A DNA stretch of 64,000 nt. Origin: Planococcus halocryophilus (GTDB taxonomy: Bacteria > Bacillota > Bacilli > Bacillales_A > Planococcaceae). The notes below the pieces were generated by a model. It saw nothing but the letters and a program-made list of their open reading frames with translations. It was not told the origin of the DNA and ran no database searches. The translations under genes were made by a program, and so were the position numbers. Position 1 is the stretch's first letter. Every line of letters starts with the position of its first letter. Shown in pieces: positions 27,030-36,296 of the stretch. The stretch spans positions 1 through 64,000 of the forward strand of contig NZ_JAKVTG010000007.1 in NCBI RefSeq assembly GCF_022489025.1, written 5' to 3'.

Positions 27030-27377
27030 TTATTTATTCATAAATGCTTTGATTTCTTCTTTATCCATAGAAGAATCACATTCCACATTTACTGTATTGC
27101 CATTTGTATAAATGAAACCAGGAACCGTTGGAATGTTAAATTCGTTACGTAGTGAAGTGATGCCCGTCATATCATCTGATTCTACACTGTTTACGTAGTA
27201 AACATGAGTAGCTGTTTCATCAGCCACTTGTTTTAGATTTTTTACGAACGTTTTACAAAAAGGACAAACCTCTTTACCTATGTAAAGAACGGCTTCAGAA
27301 TCACCTTTAAGCAATTCTAGTGCTTTTGTAGAATCAATTTTTTCAAAACCTGCTATGTTATCTTGGTAAGTCGTCAT
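27030..27377 (-). CDS. thioredoxin-like protein
   Basis: The protein has 115 residues with a thioredoxin fold and active site CPFC in YIGKEVCPFCKTFVKNL, plus the cis-proline strand IPTVPGFIY. The pattern resembles the bacteriocin-accessory (Bta/PedC) subgroup of small thioredoxins, but no bacteriocin genes are present. Start ATG 27377 is likely; a TTG two codons upstream (27383) shares the AGGAG site. A disulfide exchange role in the cytoplasm is probable because no signal peptide is seen. Confidence 0.85.
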   Translation of the reverse strand: MTTYQDNIAGFEKIDSTKALELLKGDSEAVLYIGKEVCPFCKTFVKNLKQVADETATHVYYVNSVESDDMTGITSLRNEFNIPTVPGFIYTNGNTVNVECDSSMDKEEIKAFMNK

Positions 27378-27608
27378 ATTCAATCAATCTCCTCTCTCTA
27401 ATAACTTCATTGTACAGGAAGAGTGGAATGGACCAAAAAGTTATGCTTATATAGGTGAAAGAGAAAATGATTGATGCATATGTTAAACTTTAGGGGATAC
27501 AGTAAAATTTGGTGTTGAGAATAAAGAGAAGCAAATACAAGCGTGATGAATTTATCTAATATTTGATGAAAGTATAAAAGTTGAAGATAATAATAATCGA
27601 GGTGCTAT

Positions 27609-28568
27609 ATGGTAACAATGTTTCAAGAATTAGAGACGTATAAAAATTTTGATGAATTGGCTAGTGATGTGCTAGATCTCGCGAAAGAAATCTTGCCTGA
27701 CCAATTGATTTACATAAGTTCGATTAGTGGAACGCAGCAGCTTATTCTGAAGATTTCAAATGAGACCAAAACTATTGTCGCAACTGAAGGGATGATGTTA
27801 AGCCTCAATGACTCTCTTTGCAGAGATGTTGATTTTGAAAAGAAACAGCCTTTGATCTATGAGCGTGTTATGGAGGAAAGCAGTTTACATGATTTGAAAA
27901 ATGGGCTCGAAAAAGCCAATATCAAATCTTATTTAGGTATTCCGATTTCCTTTGTGAATGGAGATAGATTTGGTACATTGTGTGCTGTAAATGATGAAGA
28001 AAACCATTTTGATAACAAGAGCATTAAATTGTTGCAGCGAATTGTTAGGATGTTTTCTTATTATTTGGATTTGGAGCGCATAGCTTATAGGGATTCATTG
28101 ACGAACTTATATAATAGACACTACCTTTCTAAGTTTTTTGAAGACCATCAAGAAACGGAAGGGTGGATATTCTTTTTGGACTTGGATGGATTTAAGAAAG
28201 TAAATGATGTCCATGGTCATGACGCGGGTGATATGGTGTTGGAAGAAGTTGCGTTGAGACTTCAAAATTTTGTTAGTGAGCATCCGGATGCTTTGGCATT
28301 CAGGTTGGGAGGAGACGAATTCGTTATCCACTTTTCCCGCGTCTCTTGCATAGAGGAAATGAGTCAATTGGCGGAACAAGTACTAGGTAGCTTAACGACA
28401 TGGGAGGCCAACTATCAACTGTCCACCAGTATTGGTATTGCTATGTATCCCAACAATCACACGGTAAATTTAAAGACGCTTCTTAAAAATGCGGACTATG
28501 CCCTAAACCAGGCAAAAGCTTCGGGGAAAAACACGTATAAGTTTTTTGAATTGCAAGATGCTACATAA
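27609..28568 (+). CDS. GAF-GGDEF diguanylate cyclase
   Basis: This 319-residue protein makes cyclic di-GMP. Residues 1-150 form a GAF-like sensor domain (SYLGIPISFVNGDRFGTLCA). Residues 155-312 form the cyclase, with DSLTNLYNRHYL, FFLDLDGFKKVNDVHGHDAG and an intact RLGGDEF active site. The signature is complete, so it should be active. No EAL domain and no membrane segment are present, so it is cytosolic. The RxxD inhibitory site before GGDEF is not evident. It stands alone. Confidence 0.93.
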   Translation: MVTMFQELETYKNFDELASDVLDLAKEILPDQLIYISSISGTQQLILKISNETKTIVATEGMMLSLNDSLCRDVDFEKKQPLIYERVMEESSLHDLKNGLEKANIKSYLGIPISFVNGDRFGTLCAVNDEENHFDNKSIKLLQRIVRMFSYYLDLERIAYRDSLTNLYNRHYLSKFFEDHQETEGWIFFLDLDGFKKVNDVHGHDAGDMVLEEVALRLQNFVSEHPDALAFRLGGDEFVIHFSRVSCIEEMSQLAEQVLGSLTTWEANYQLSTSIGIAMYPNNHTVNLKTLLKNADYALNQAKASGKNTYKFFELQDAT

Positions 28569-28605
28569 CTCTACAAGTAGGTGGATCAGGTTAGCTGCCA
28601 GTCTG

Positions 28606-28643
28606 AAAAACGTCAACTCATTTACTTAGAGTTGACGTTTTTT
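28606..28643 (+). terminator. terminator of the GGDEF gene
   Basis: AAAAACGTCAACTC and GAGTTGACGTTTTT form a long perfect stem followed by Ts. Confidence 0.88.
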
Positions 28644-28849
28644 AGATAGATCAATTTTGTCTATAGAAGCAATTGTTTAAAGCAGGTCTCTTTCCACAAA
28701 CACATGATTCGTGTAAACTGTATAAGGTTAAGAAAAAGAGACAAGCCTACAATTACATTTACTCGTTATGGATTTTTCGCATAGATACAACAAGAGTTAT
28801 GAGTGATAGAAGAGTTGTCATCTCATCATGAAAGGATTGGAATTTGAAT

Positions 28850-29845
28850 ATGAAAGAGAATTTCTGGCGTGATTTACCACGACCGTTCTTTGTTTTAGCG
28901 CCAATGGAAGATGTGACGAATGTAGTGTTTCGCCATGTAGTGGCTGAAGCCGCAAGACCTGATGTGTTTTTTACTGAGTTTACGAATACCGAAAGTTATT
29001 GTCATCCGGAAGGGATTTTTAGTGTGCGCGGACGTTTGACGTTTACAGAAGACGAACAGCCAATGGTCGCTCATATATGGGGCAACAAGCCTGAGCATTT
29101 CCGAGAAATGAGTATCGGCATGGCTAAGCAAGGTTATAAAGGCGTCGACATCAATATGGGTTGTCCAGTACCGAATGTTGCAGCTAAAGGAAAAGGGAGC
29201 GGGTTGATTCGCTATCCTGATAATGCAGCAGAAATTATCCAAGCGGCTAAAGCAGGTGGTTTACCGGTTAGTGTGAAAACACGACTGGGCTACACGGATT
29301 TAGAAGAATGGAAAGGCTGGCTAACACATGTCTTTGAACAAGACATTGCGAACTTGTCGATCCATTTGCGGACGAAAAAAGAAATGAGTGCAGTGCCTGC
29401 GCATTGGGAACTCATTCCGGAGATCAAAAAACTTCGTGATGAAATAGCACCGAATACACTTCTGACGATCAATGGAGATATTCCAGATCGCCAAGTTGGA
29501 TTAGAACTCGCTGAAAAATACGGCATCGATGGCGTCATGATTGGACGCGGAATTTTCCATAATCCATTTGCTTTTGAAGAAGAGCCGACCGAGCACAGCC
29601 CGAAAGAATTGTTTGATTTGTTGAGATTGCATTTAGATTTGCATGACAAATACTCTACCGACATCGAACCGATTGCATTTAAACCGCTTCGTCGTTTCTT
29701 TAAAATTTACGTGCGCGGTGTGCGTGGTGTGGGCGAATTGAGAAATCAATTGATGTATACCGAAACAACAGATCAAGTACGTGCGTTATTAGATGGATTT
29801 GAAGCGTTAAATGAAGCGGAGAGTTCAGTCGAAACAAATGCGTGA
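28850..29845 (+). CDS. dus: tRNA-dihydrouridine synthase family protein
   Basis: Dus enzymes reduce uridines in tRNA D-loops with FMN and NADPH. Seen here: [16 protein letters not shown] (FMN barrel start), [20 protein letters not shown] with the catalytic Cys, VSVKTRLGY and [21 protein letters not shown]. Length is about 331 residues. ATG 28850 is listed; TTG 28844 lies closer to the AAAGGA site and may be the true start. The particular uridine modified cannot be told. Confidence 0.92.
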   Translation: MKENFWRDLPRPFFVLAPMEDVTNVVFRHVVAEAARPDVFFTEFTNTESYCHPEGIFSVRGRLTFTEDEQPMVAHIWGNKPEHFREMSIGMAKQGYKGVDINMGCPVPNVAAKGKGSGLIRYPDNAAEIIQAAKAGGLPVSVKTRLGYTDLEEWKGWLTHVFEQDIANLSIHLRTKKEMSAVPAHWELIPEIKKLRDEIAPNTLLTINGDIPDRQVGLELAEKYGIDGVMIGRGIFHNPFAFEEEPTEHSPKELFDLLRLHLDLHDKYSTDIEPIAFKPLRRFFKIYVRGVRGVGELRNQLMYTETTDQVRALLDGFEALNEAESSVETNA

Positions 29846-29859
29846 AGTTAGTTTTTTTG

Positions 29860-29898
29860 AAAGCCATCACCAATTAATAAAATTGGTGATGGCTTTTT
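29860..29898 (+). terminator. terminator of dus
   Basis: AAAGCCATCACCAATT and AATTGGTGATGGCTTT form a 16-bp stem with a 5-nt loop and Ts. Confidence 0.88.
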
Positions 29899-29940
29899 AA
29901 GTAGAACTATGACTCCACAACACGTAAGTATTTTTACTAA

Positions 29941-29969
29941 TTGACTTCACATAAGGGAATCGTTATATT
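29941..29969 (+). promoter_or_regulatory. promoter of the MarR-type gene
   Basis: TTGACT (29941-29946), 17 nt, TATATT (29964-29969). The expected start point near 29976 rules out ATG 29972 as start codon of the gene and supports TTG 30002. Confidence 0.65.
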
Positions 29970-30001
29970 AAATGGCGAAGCAGATGATAGGAGTGAACCG
30001 T

Positions 30002-30436
30002 TTGACACCAAGCGTGGAGTTGCAAAATTTGAATTTGATTGATTTATTGAGCGAACGTCATATAGCGGCACGAAGAATTGCAGAGCAGGCTTGGGATAAA
30101 GAAAGTGAAATCCAAATCTCGAATTCCGAGTGGACTATAATGGCTCACATCTACAAACAACAACCCACAATTGCATCCGTCACAAAGAACTTAGATATTA
30201 CTCGTCAAGCAACTCACAAGTTTGTTAAAAATTTGGCTGCTAAAGGGTTAGTAGAAGTACAGAATGTGGAGAACAATAAAAAAGACAAATGCATTCGATT
30301 AACAGCTATAGGTGAAGTTTGTTATGAAAAACATGAAGTATTGAAGAAGCAGCTAGAAAGACAAATCGCTGATAAAATTGGTGCAGATCAGTTGAAAATC
30401 TTAAAAGATGTTTTAAAAGCTGATTGGGGAATCTAG
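30002..30436 (+). CDS. MarR-family transcriptional regulator
   Basis: This is a winged-helix regulator of 144 residues counting from TTG 30002, which follows AGGAG by eight bases. The recognition region is ITRQATHKFVKNLAAKGLVE and the wing holds KKDKCIRLTAIGE. Helices at both ends (LNLIDLLSERHIAARRIAEQ; CYEKHEVLKKQLERQIADKI) make the dimer interface. No target gene is adjacent in the same operon, so its regulon and ligand are unknown. Confidence 0.85.
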   Translation: MTPSVELQNLNLIDLLSERHIAARRIAEQAWDKESEIQISNSEWTIMAHIYKQQPTIASVTKNLDITRQATHKFVKNLAAKGLVEVQNVENNKKDKCIRLTAIGEVCYEKHEVLKKQLERQIADKIGADQLKILKDVLKADWGI

Positions 30437-30445
30437 TAATCACCT

Positions 30446-30494
30446 AAAAAAACGTTCCACCTTCTCAACAACTTGAGAAGGTGGAACGTTTTTT
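30446..30494. terminator. bidirectional terminator between marR-type and carD-type genes
   Basis: AAACGTTCCACCTTCTCA and TGAGAAGGTGGAACGTTT form an 18-bp or longer stem with As before and Ts after. Confidence 0.9.
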
Positions 30495-30506
30495 GAAAAT
30501 AGAGGA

Positions 30507-31016
30507 TTAACTAATTGATTGCGCTTGTTCATCCGTGATCAAGTCGTTAATCATTTTATTGATTTCTTCAAAACTCGTGTCCAGTGCATGTGCGAGTTCT
30601 TTAAAAAGAATGATTTGTGTATTGTTTAAAAGGTTATAGTCGTGTTCATATAAAGACTCTTTTTGAATTTGAGTATCAAACTTCTTACGCAATAATCCGT
30701 TGATAACACCTGCAATTTGCATGCGATCACCTGACTGGATTTTCTTAGGTTGTGCTTTAGGGTTTTGTGAAACCTCGGCTTCTTCTTCAGGTTGTTTAAA
30801 GACTTCAATAATTTCGAGTGCTTCTTCTTTTTGAAGGAGCTTTAGCATCACAACCTTGTCGTTGTCGACTGGGGTGCTAATCGTAACTAACGTATTCTCC
30901 AAAGGCTGCAATTGGTAATATTGCTTAGTGACATCCGAAACAGTCATGTCGTAAATGTCGTTAATTTTACACAGGCCGTGGGTGGAATAAATGATATGAT
31001 CTCCAATGGCGAACAT
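30507..31016 (-). CDS. CarD/CdnL-family transcriptional regulator
   Basis: CarD-type proteins bind RNA polymerase beta and stabilise open promoter complexes. The N-terminal RNAP-interaction Tudor-like domain is visible (MFAIGDHIIYSTHGLCKIND, then YYQLQPLENTLVTISTPVDN). Then comes an acidic linker of about 20 residues (EEEAEVSQNPKAQ) and a helical C-terminal region. Length is 169 residues. The acidic linker and a shorter helical domain set it apart from actinobacterial CarD; exact role inferred. Confidence 0.87.
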   Translation of the reverse strand: MFAIGDHIIYSTHGLCKINDIYDMTVSDVTKQYYQLQPLENTLVTISTPVDNDKVVMLKLLQKEEALEIIEVFKQPEEEAEVSQNPKAQPKKIQSGDRMQIAGVINGLLRKKFDTQIQKESLYEHDYNLLNNTQIILFKELAHALDTSFEEINKMINDLITDEQAQSIS

Positions 31017-31206
31017 CTTTTTTCCTCCTCAAATGTAACTCATCTATTACTACTATAACACACATGGTTAAAATTGTAAACTTAGTTGACGATTTAGAAA
31101 GTCCAAAAATTCATGAAATGTATTGCTTAACCAAAGTTTAGAAATTAGTAAAAGAGGGAACAGGTATTTTGTTAGTTTTGCATTGTCAAAACGGAGGTAG
31201 AATGAA

Positions 31207-31419
31207 ATGAAGAGTATAGAAGAAGCGAAACAGTTAATTCTTGCTGAGAAGCTTAAGCATTACAATGAACGATTAGCAGATATAGAACGAGATTTGGATT
31301 TTTTCTATGAGGAATCGATAGATGATAAAGAGTCATTAAAGATTATCAAAGATTTGAAGAAAAACCTAGAACGTTTAAAAATAATAAAAAATAGAGAAAA
31401 ACAAGAGACAGTCGTTTGA
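31207..31419 (+). CDS. small coiled-coil hypothetical protein
   Basis: The protein has 70 residues, nearly all charged helix with heptad-like Leu/Ile spacing (KLKHYNERLADIERDLDFFY, ESLKIIKDLKKNLERLKIIK). GGAGG precedes the ATG by about 10 nt. No cysteine and no membrane segment are present. I do not recognise a family; a short homo- or hetero-dimeric coiled coil is the only structural prediction. The stop lies inside the terminator stem. Confidence 0.7.
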   Translation: MKSIEEAKQLILAEKLKHYNERLADIERDLDFFYEESIDDKESLKIIKDLKKNLERLKIIKNREKQETVV

Positions 31420-31433
31420 GACTGTCTTTTTTA
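31406..31433 (+). terminator. terminator of the coiled-coil gene
   Basis: AGACAGTC-GTTTGA-GACTGTCT followed by six Ts. The stem overlaps the end of the coding frame. Confidence 0.85.
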
Positions 31434-31534
31434 CTTGTCTTCAAGAGACTGATGCACATGAGGATATATGCTATTATTAGAACAGGATTTAATGTAGATA
31501 ACAATGAAAATTGAAAGCAACAGGAGGAATTTAG

Positions 31535-32056
31535 ATGGACAATAATGATTTATTGATCCGATTGCGCTATGCGTTGGATATAAAAAATAAAGATATGGTC
31601 GACATTTTCAAATTGGGTGGCATTGATTTAAGTAAAGAAGAAGTATTGAAAGTATTGACGAAAACTCCTGAAAGTGATGAAGAAGATGACGACAGTATTT
31701 GGGTTGATCATGAAGATCACGAGGATTATATTAAGGCAGAAGATTTTCTTTTTGAATCATTTTTAAATGGCTTCATCATTTTTAAAAGAGGTCGTCAAGA
31801 ACCTAAACCTGGACAACCAGAAGTTCCTTCATTGACCAATGAGCGTTCTAATAACTTGTTGCTGAAGAAAGTGAAAATCGCTTTGCAGCTAACTAGTGAA
31901 GATATGTTAGAAATTTGGGATTTGGCTGGAGTTACCGTAACCAAAGGTGAACTTGGGGCATTGCTTAGAAAAGTTGGCCATAAAAATTACAAGGAATGCG
32001 GCGATCGCTACGCGCGGAATTTCCTTAAAGGGTTGGCGATTAAGTACCGAAAATAA
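31535..32056 (+). CDS. YehS-like protein (DUF1456 repeats)
   Basis: The 173-residue protein is built from two similar helical modules: LLIRLRYALDIKNKDMVDIF with LGGIDLSKEE, and LLLKKVKIALQLTSEDMLEI with AGVTVTKGE. Each is followed by a FLFESFLNGF/YARNFLKGLAI helix, the DUF1456 pattern seen in E. coli YehS. An acidic stretch (ESDEEDDDS) links them. Function is not known. AGGAGG precedes ATG 31535. Confidence 0.85.
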   Translation: MDNNDLLIRLRYALDIKNKDMVDIFKLGGIDLSKEEVLKVLTKTPESDEEDDDSIWVDHEDHEDYIKAEDFLFESFLNGFIIFKRGRQEPKPGQPEVPSLTNERSNNLLLKKVKIALQLTSEDMLEIWDLAGVTVTKGELGALLRKVGHKNYKECGDRYARNFLKGLAIKYRK

Positions 32057-32057
32057 A

Positions 32058-32108
32058 AAAAGCACATCTACCGGTCAGCAGCATCGATCGGTAGATGTGC
32101 TTTTTTTT
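32058..32108 (+). terminator. terminator of the yehS-like gene
   Basis: AAAGCACATCTACCG and CGGTAGATGTGCTTT form a long stem, followed by Ts. Confidence 0.88.
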
Positions 32109-32161
32109 GTTGAATTCACTGATAAGTTAAAAAAGTACAGGTGATATTAAAAGAGTGCTAG

Positions 32162-32198
32162 TGATAGCGCTTTCATTATGTATTGCTGAAATTATACT
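32162..32198 (+). promoter_or_regulatory. cre site (CcpA operator) over the sugar-transporter promoter
   Basis: TGATAGCGCTTTCA (32162-32175) fits the cre consensus TGWNANCGNTNWCA at every position. It covers the expected -35 place of a TATACT -10 box at 32193-32198. CcpA bound here should block transcription of the transporter operon when preferred sugars are present. CcpA action on such sites is established; its use here is inferred. Confidence 0.82.
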
Positions 32199-32238
32199 AA
32201 AGGTGTACTTATTTTACTCAAAGGGAGAGGGATAGATA

Positions 32239-33360
32239 ATGAGAAAGAATTTAAAGGGTGTACTGTTTTTAGTTATGCTTATGGTATTTGCACTAGTGAC
32301 TGCAGGTTGCAGCGATGACAGTGAGGGAGGATCATCATCGTCTTCAGTTGATGTAGGAATTGTCTTACCTACGAAAGACGAACCGAGATGGGTTCAAGAT
32401 GAGCAGCGCTTTAAAGATGCGTTGGCAGACTCTGATTATTCAACAGAAATTCTATTTAGCCAAGGATCTTCAGCAAAAGAAAAAGAAAATGTTGAATCCT
32501 TGTTGAACAAAGGCATTAAAGTATTGATCATCACACCCCATGATGGACCAGCAGCAGCAGCAGCTGTAGAAGCGGCAAAAAAAGAAGGCGTGACGATTAT
32601 TGCTTATGACCGTTTGATCACAGATACAGACGCAGTAGATTATTATGTAACATTTGATAGTTTAGCGGTGGGTGCAGCACAGGCGCAGTATTTAGTCGAT
32701 AACGTACAAGGCCAAGACATTCCACTTTATTTATACGCAGGGGCTTCTTCCGATAACAATGCATTCTTGTTCTTCGAAGGCGCATGGAAAGTACTTCAGC
32801 CAAAAATTGCGGATGGTACGTTTAAAGTAGCCAACTCTAGTGAGGCAGAAGCATTAAAAGATTCTGGCGACTTATCACGTGAGCAGTTGAGCAAAATCAT
32901 TGGTCAAGTAACGACTAACTGGGATCCAAACGAATCTAAGAACAAAGCACAGACACACTTGACGTCTGTTGGAGATGACATGAAAGGCGATGTAGCGGTT
33001 CTTGCACCAAATGATGGCACAGCGCGTTCAATCGCAGACGTATTTGCTTCAGATAGCGCAGTATCTAGCTACTTGATCACTGGTCAAGATGCTGAAAAAG
33101 CATCAATTCAGTACATTATCGATGAAAAACAATCTATGACAGTGTTCAAAGATGTGCGTTCATTGGTAACAGATGCAATGGGAATGGCGATTGAAGTATT
33201 AGATGGTAACACTCCTGAAACGACTGGAACTTATGACAATGGATCAGTGGAAGTAAAAGCAAAACAGACACCTGTCATTGTTGTGGATCAGGAAAATGTT
33301 AAAGCAGAGCTAGTCGATTCTGGATATTACGAAGCAAGTGAATTTACAGGATTAGAGTAG
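32239..33360 (+). CDS. chvE: sugar-binding lipoprotein of an ABC transporter (ChvE-like)
   Basis: This extracellular receptor captures monosaccharides for import. A lipoprotein signal peptide ends in VTAGCSDD (Cys24), followed by a Gly/Ser linker. The mature part has the type I periplasmic-binding fold: VGIVLPTKDEPRWVQDEQRF, KVLIITPHDGPAAAAA, IIAYDRLI, and TGQDAEKASIQYIIDEKQSM. Its 373 residues and the order receptor-ATPase-permease match the ChvE-GguAB multiple-monosaccharide systems. Xylose, arabinose, glucose or galactose are likely; which one is not decided by sequence. Confidence 0.9.
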   Translation: MRKNLKGVLFLVMLMVFALVTAGCSDDSEGGSSSSSVDVGIVLPTKDEPRWVQDEQRFKDALADSDYSTEILFSQGSSAKEKENVESLLNKGIKVLIITPHDGPAAAAAVEAAKKEGVTIIAYDRLITDTDAVDYYVTFDSLAVGAAQAQYLVDNVQGQDIPLYLYAGASSDNNAFLFFEGAWKVLQPKIADGTFKVANSSEAEALKDSGDLSREQLSKIIGQVTTNWDPNESKNKAQTHLTSVGDDMKGDVAVLAPNDGTARSIADVFASDSAVSSYLITGQDAEKASIQYIIDEKQSMTVFKDVRSLVTDAMGMAIEVLDGNTPETTGTYDNGSVEVKAKQTPVIVVDQENVKAELVDSGYYEASEFTGLE

Positions 33361-33370
33361 CAGACACAGC

Positions 33371-33418
33371 GAAGCGGAAAAATAGTGATGGAGTTTCTAT
33401 CACTGTTCTTCCGTTTCA
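33371..33418 (+). other. intercistronic hairpin between receptor and ATPase genes
   Basis: GAAGCGGAA...TTCCGTTTC encloses an inner ATAGTGAT/ATCACTGT stem. There is no T run. Such hairpins commonly protect the receptor mRNA and keep receptor levels above those of the ATPase and permease. Confidence 0.65.
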
Positions 33419-33450
33419 CTTGTATTTAAAGCGAGGAGGCAGGCAAAGGC

Positions 33451-34971
33451 ATGAGCGGCTATATTTTGGAAATGAACAGCATCACAAAAGAATTTCCGGG
33501 CGTTAAGGCACTTTCCGATGTGAACATCAAAGTGGAAAAAGGAGAAATCCACTGCCTGATTGGTGAAAATGGAGCAGGAAAATCAACTTTGATGAAAGTG
33601 CTGAGTGGTGTTTATCCGTTTGGAACCTATCAAGGCGATATCATTTTTGAGGATGAGGTTCAGCAATTCAACGAAATCAATGACAGCGTAAAGGTTGGAA
33701 TCGGGATTATTTATCAGGAGCTTGCCTTGTTTCCAGATTTAACGGTTTATGAAAACATTTTTGCCGGCAATGAAATTACAAAAGGTCCGTTTGTTGATTG
33801 GAATGAAACCATTGTCCAAGCAACTCGAATGCTGAAAAAAGTGAAACTAAACGTCACGCCTGAAACTTTGATCAAAGATTTGGGGATTGGCAAACAACAG
33901 CTCGTCGAAATCGCTAAAGCACTTAGTAAAGATGTCAAACTACTGATTCTCGATGAACCGACTGCTGCCTTAAACGAAAACGACAGCGAGAACTTATTGG
34001 AGTTATTGAAAGAATTAAAGAATCAAGGCATTAGTTGCATCATGATTTCGCATAAATTGAAAGAAGTCATTTCCATTGCGGACAAAGCAACGGTGCTGAG
34101 AGACGGCAAAACAATTTGCACGTTGGATGCGAAAAAAGGCGAGATTACGGAAAGCATTATCATCAAAAACATGGTTGGCCGTGAAATCGAGGATATTTAC
34201 CCAAAACGGCTAGACAAAAAAGTCGGAGAAACGGTGCTCAAGCTGACAGATTGGTCGGCATATGATGTACAACTTGGACGGAAAGTCGCAAAAAATGTCA
34301 ACTTGGAAGTGAAAAAAGGTGAAATTATCGGCATCGCAGGCTTGATGGGCTCGGGTCGGACGGAGCTTGCGCTTAGCATATTCGGTAATCCTAAAAACTA
34401 CAAGCTGCAAGGTGAACTGGAAGTACACGGAGAAAAGAAAAGCTTCAAGCATACCAGTGACGCTATCAAAGCAGGAATCGCTTACGTTACAGAAGATCGC
34501 AAAGGCGATGGTTTGTTTTTGATACAAGACATCAAAAGTAATGTCTCAGCGGCTCATATGAAAGGCATTTCCAAAAAAGGCATCTTAAATTTGAACGAAG
34601 AAGTAAAAGTCGGCACAGATTATAAAAAATCTCTCAATATTAAAGCGAGTTCGCTCGAACAAGTTGTTGGCAAATTGAGCGGTGGCAATCAACAAAAAGT
34701 GTCCCTCGGCAAATGGCTGTTTACTGGACCAAAAATTTTGATTTTGGATGAACCCACAAGAGGTATTGATGTAGGCGCAAAATTTGAAATCTACACCATT
34801 ATGAATGCATTGATCAAAGAAGGGCTCAGCATTATTATGATTTCATCAGAGCTTGGGGAAATTATGGGCATGAGTGACCGGGTTTATGTAATGGCTGAAG
34901 GTGCGATAAAAGGTGAACTGGCAATCGAAGAAACGACTCAAGAGACCATTATGGAGCTCGCGACCCAATAG
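33451..34971 (+). CDS. gguA: sugar ABC transporter ATPase, double cassette (GguA/MmsA-like)
   Basis: This cytoplasmic ATPase of 506 residues drives sugar import and has two fused cassettes, as in RbsA/XylG/MglA. The first has Walker A GENGAGKST and VKLLILDEPTAALNEND. The second has the degenerate Walker A GLMGSGRTE usual for the family, signature LSGGNQQKVSLGKW and ILILDEPTRGID. YVTEDRKGDGL is the family-typical loop. GAGGAGG precedes the ATG. The permease gene follows after 12 nt. Confidence 0.95.
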   Translation: MSGYILEMNSITKEFPGVKALSDVNIKVEKGEIHCLIGENGAGKSTLMKVLSGVYPFGTYQGDIIFEDEVQQFNEINDSVKVGIGIIYQELALFPDLTVYENIFAGNEITKGPFVDWNETIVQATRMLKKVKLNVTPETLIKDLGIGKQQLVEIAKALSKDVKLLILDEPTAALNENDSENLLELLKELKNQGISCIMISHKLKEVISIADKATVLRDGKTICTLDAKKGEITESIIIKNMVGREIEDIYPKRLDKKVGETVLKLTDWSAYDVQLGRKVAKNVNLEVKKGEIIGIAGLMGSGRTELALSIFGNPKNYKLQGELEVHGEKKSFKHTSDAIKAGIAYVTEDRKGDGLFLIQDIKSNVSAAHMKGISKKGILNLNEEVKVGTDYKKSLNIKASSLEQVVGKLSGGNQQKVSLGKWLFTGPKILILDEPTRGIDVGAKFEIYTIMNALIKEGLSIIMISSELGEIMGMSDRVYVMAEGAIKGELAIEETTQETIMELATQ

Positions 34972-34983
34972 GAGGCAGTAACA

Positions 34984-36159
34984 ATGAATCTTTTTACGGA
35001 AGCTAAATCCATCGTAAAAGCAAATATCCGCGATTACGGTATGTACATCGCATTGATCGTTATCATGCTGACATTTACTATCCGAACAGATGGGCTGTTC
35101 ATTTCTTCACGGAATATTAGCAATTTGTTAGACTCGGCAGGCTATATTGCCGTGCTGGCTGTGGGGATGACCTTAGTCATCGTCATTCGTCACATCGATT
35201 TATCGGTTGGCTTTGTTGCCGGCTTTTTAGGCGCCGTTGCAGCAATCTTTATGACACAGCTTGGCTTTTCAATGTGGATTACCATTCCAGTCATTCTGTT
35301 ACTCGGCATTCTAGTTGGGTGTTTCAATGGATTTCTAATTGCTCAGTTGGGCATTCCTTCTTTTGTAGCGACGCTTGCCGGCATGCTCATTTTCCGGGGA
35401 GCATTGCTGAATGTGACTGAAGACACTGGAACTATCATCATCAATAACGATCAATTTAATGCAATCGGCAACGGATTTATTCCTTCACTGATGCTGGTTA
35501 ATGGACTTCATCTTTTATCTTTATTGGTGGGTGTTGCTGCGATTATCCTGTATGTTTACAGTGAAATTTCTACGCGTAAAAACAAAATGATTTACGGCTT
35601 TGATGTGATGTCGAGTGGCGTTTTCCTGATGAAACTGGTGCTAGTTTCAGCGGTTATTGCCTACATTACTTGGATTTTGGCCGGATACAACGGATTTTCA
35701 TGGACTATGGTCATCATGTTGATGGTAGTTGTTATTTATCATTTTTTGACCACAAAAACTGTTTTAGGACGTAATATTTATGCAGTGGGAAGCAATCCTG
35801 AAGCGGCTCATTTGAGTGGGATTAATGTGAAGCGAATTACTTATATCGTTTTTGGGTCTATGGGCATGCTTGCCGCTTTGTCGGGCTTGTTGTTTACGTC
35901 CCGTTTGCAATCGGCAACCACCACAGCCGGAACGTTGTTCGAACTTGACGCCATTGCGGCGGCTTATGTTGGCGGTGTTTCAGCAGCAGGTGGAGTAGGA
36001 CGTGTCACAGGCGCCATTATCGGAGCTGTTGTAATGGCTTCTTTATCAAGTGGTATGAACCTTTTAGGTACAGGGATTTCCTACCAATACATGATTCGTG
36101 GAGGTGTCTTGGCTGTGGCAGTTATTTTCGATGTCATGACCCGTAGACAGCGTGCTTGA
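34984..36159 (+). CDS. gguB: sugar ABC transporter permease (GguB/MmsB-like)
   Basis: This is a membrane channel subunit of 391 residues with about ten hydrophobic helices. The AraH/RbsC signatures are present: VGMTLVIVIRHIDLSVGFVA early and RNIYAVGSNPEAAHLSGINV later, the loop that contacts the ATPase, followed by DAIAAAYVGGVSAAGGVGRV. It is longer than RbsC by an extra helix pair in the middle, as in GguB/XylH. It ends in a terminator at 36190. Confidence 0.94.
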   Translation: MNLFTEAKSIVKANIRDYGMYIALIVIMLTFTIRTDGLFISSRNISNLLDSAGYIAVLAVGMTLVIVIRHIDLSVGFVAGFLGAVAAIFMTQLGFSMWITIPVILLLGILVGCFNGFLIAQLGIPSFVATLAGMLIFRGALLNVTEDTGTIIINNDQFNAIGNGFIPSLMLVNGLHLLSLLVGVAAIILYVYSEISTRKNKMIYGFDVMSSGVFLMKLVLVSAVIAYITWILAGYNGFSWTMVIMLMVVVIYHFLTTKTVLGRNIYAVGSNPEAAHLSGINVKRITYIVFGSMGMLAALSGLLFTSRLQSATTTAGTLFELDAIAAAYVGGVSAAGGVGRVTGAIIGAVVMASLSSGMNLLGTGISYQYMIRGGVLAVAVIFDVMTRRQRA

Positions 36160-36189
36160 GCCAATTTTTAACGGATAGAAAAACTGATG

Positions 36190-36215
36190 GCATCTCCTAA
36201 CAGGAGGTGCTTTTT
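36190..36215 (+). terminator. terminator of the sugar transporter operon
   Basis: GCATCTCCT-AAC-AGGAGGTGC forms a 9-bp stem (one G-T pair) followed by five Ts. Confidence 0.82.
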
Positions 36216-36296
36216 GTTCATTAGAGCTAGTATTGTGAATTTTCAGCCAAGTGGTAAGATGGGAAGAGTTCGCTACCCGAAAAGGAGTAAAATGCT

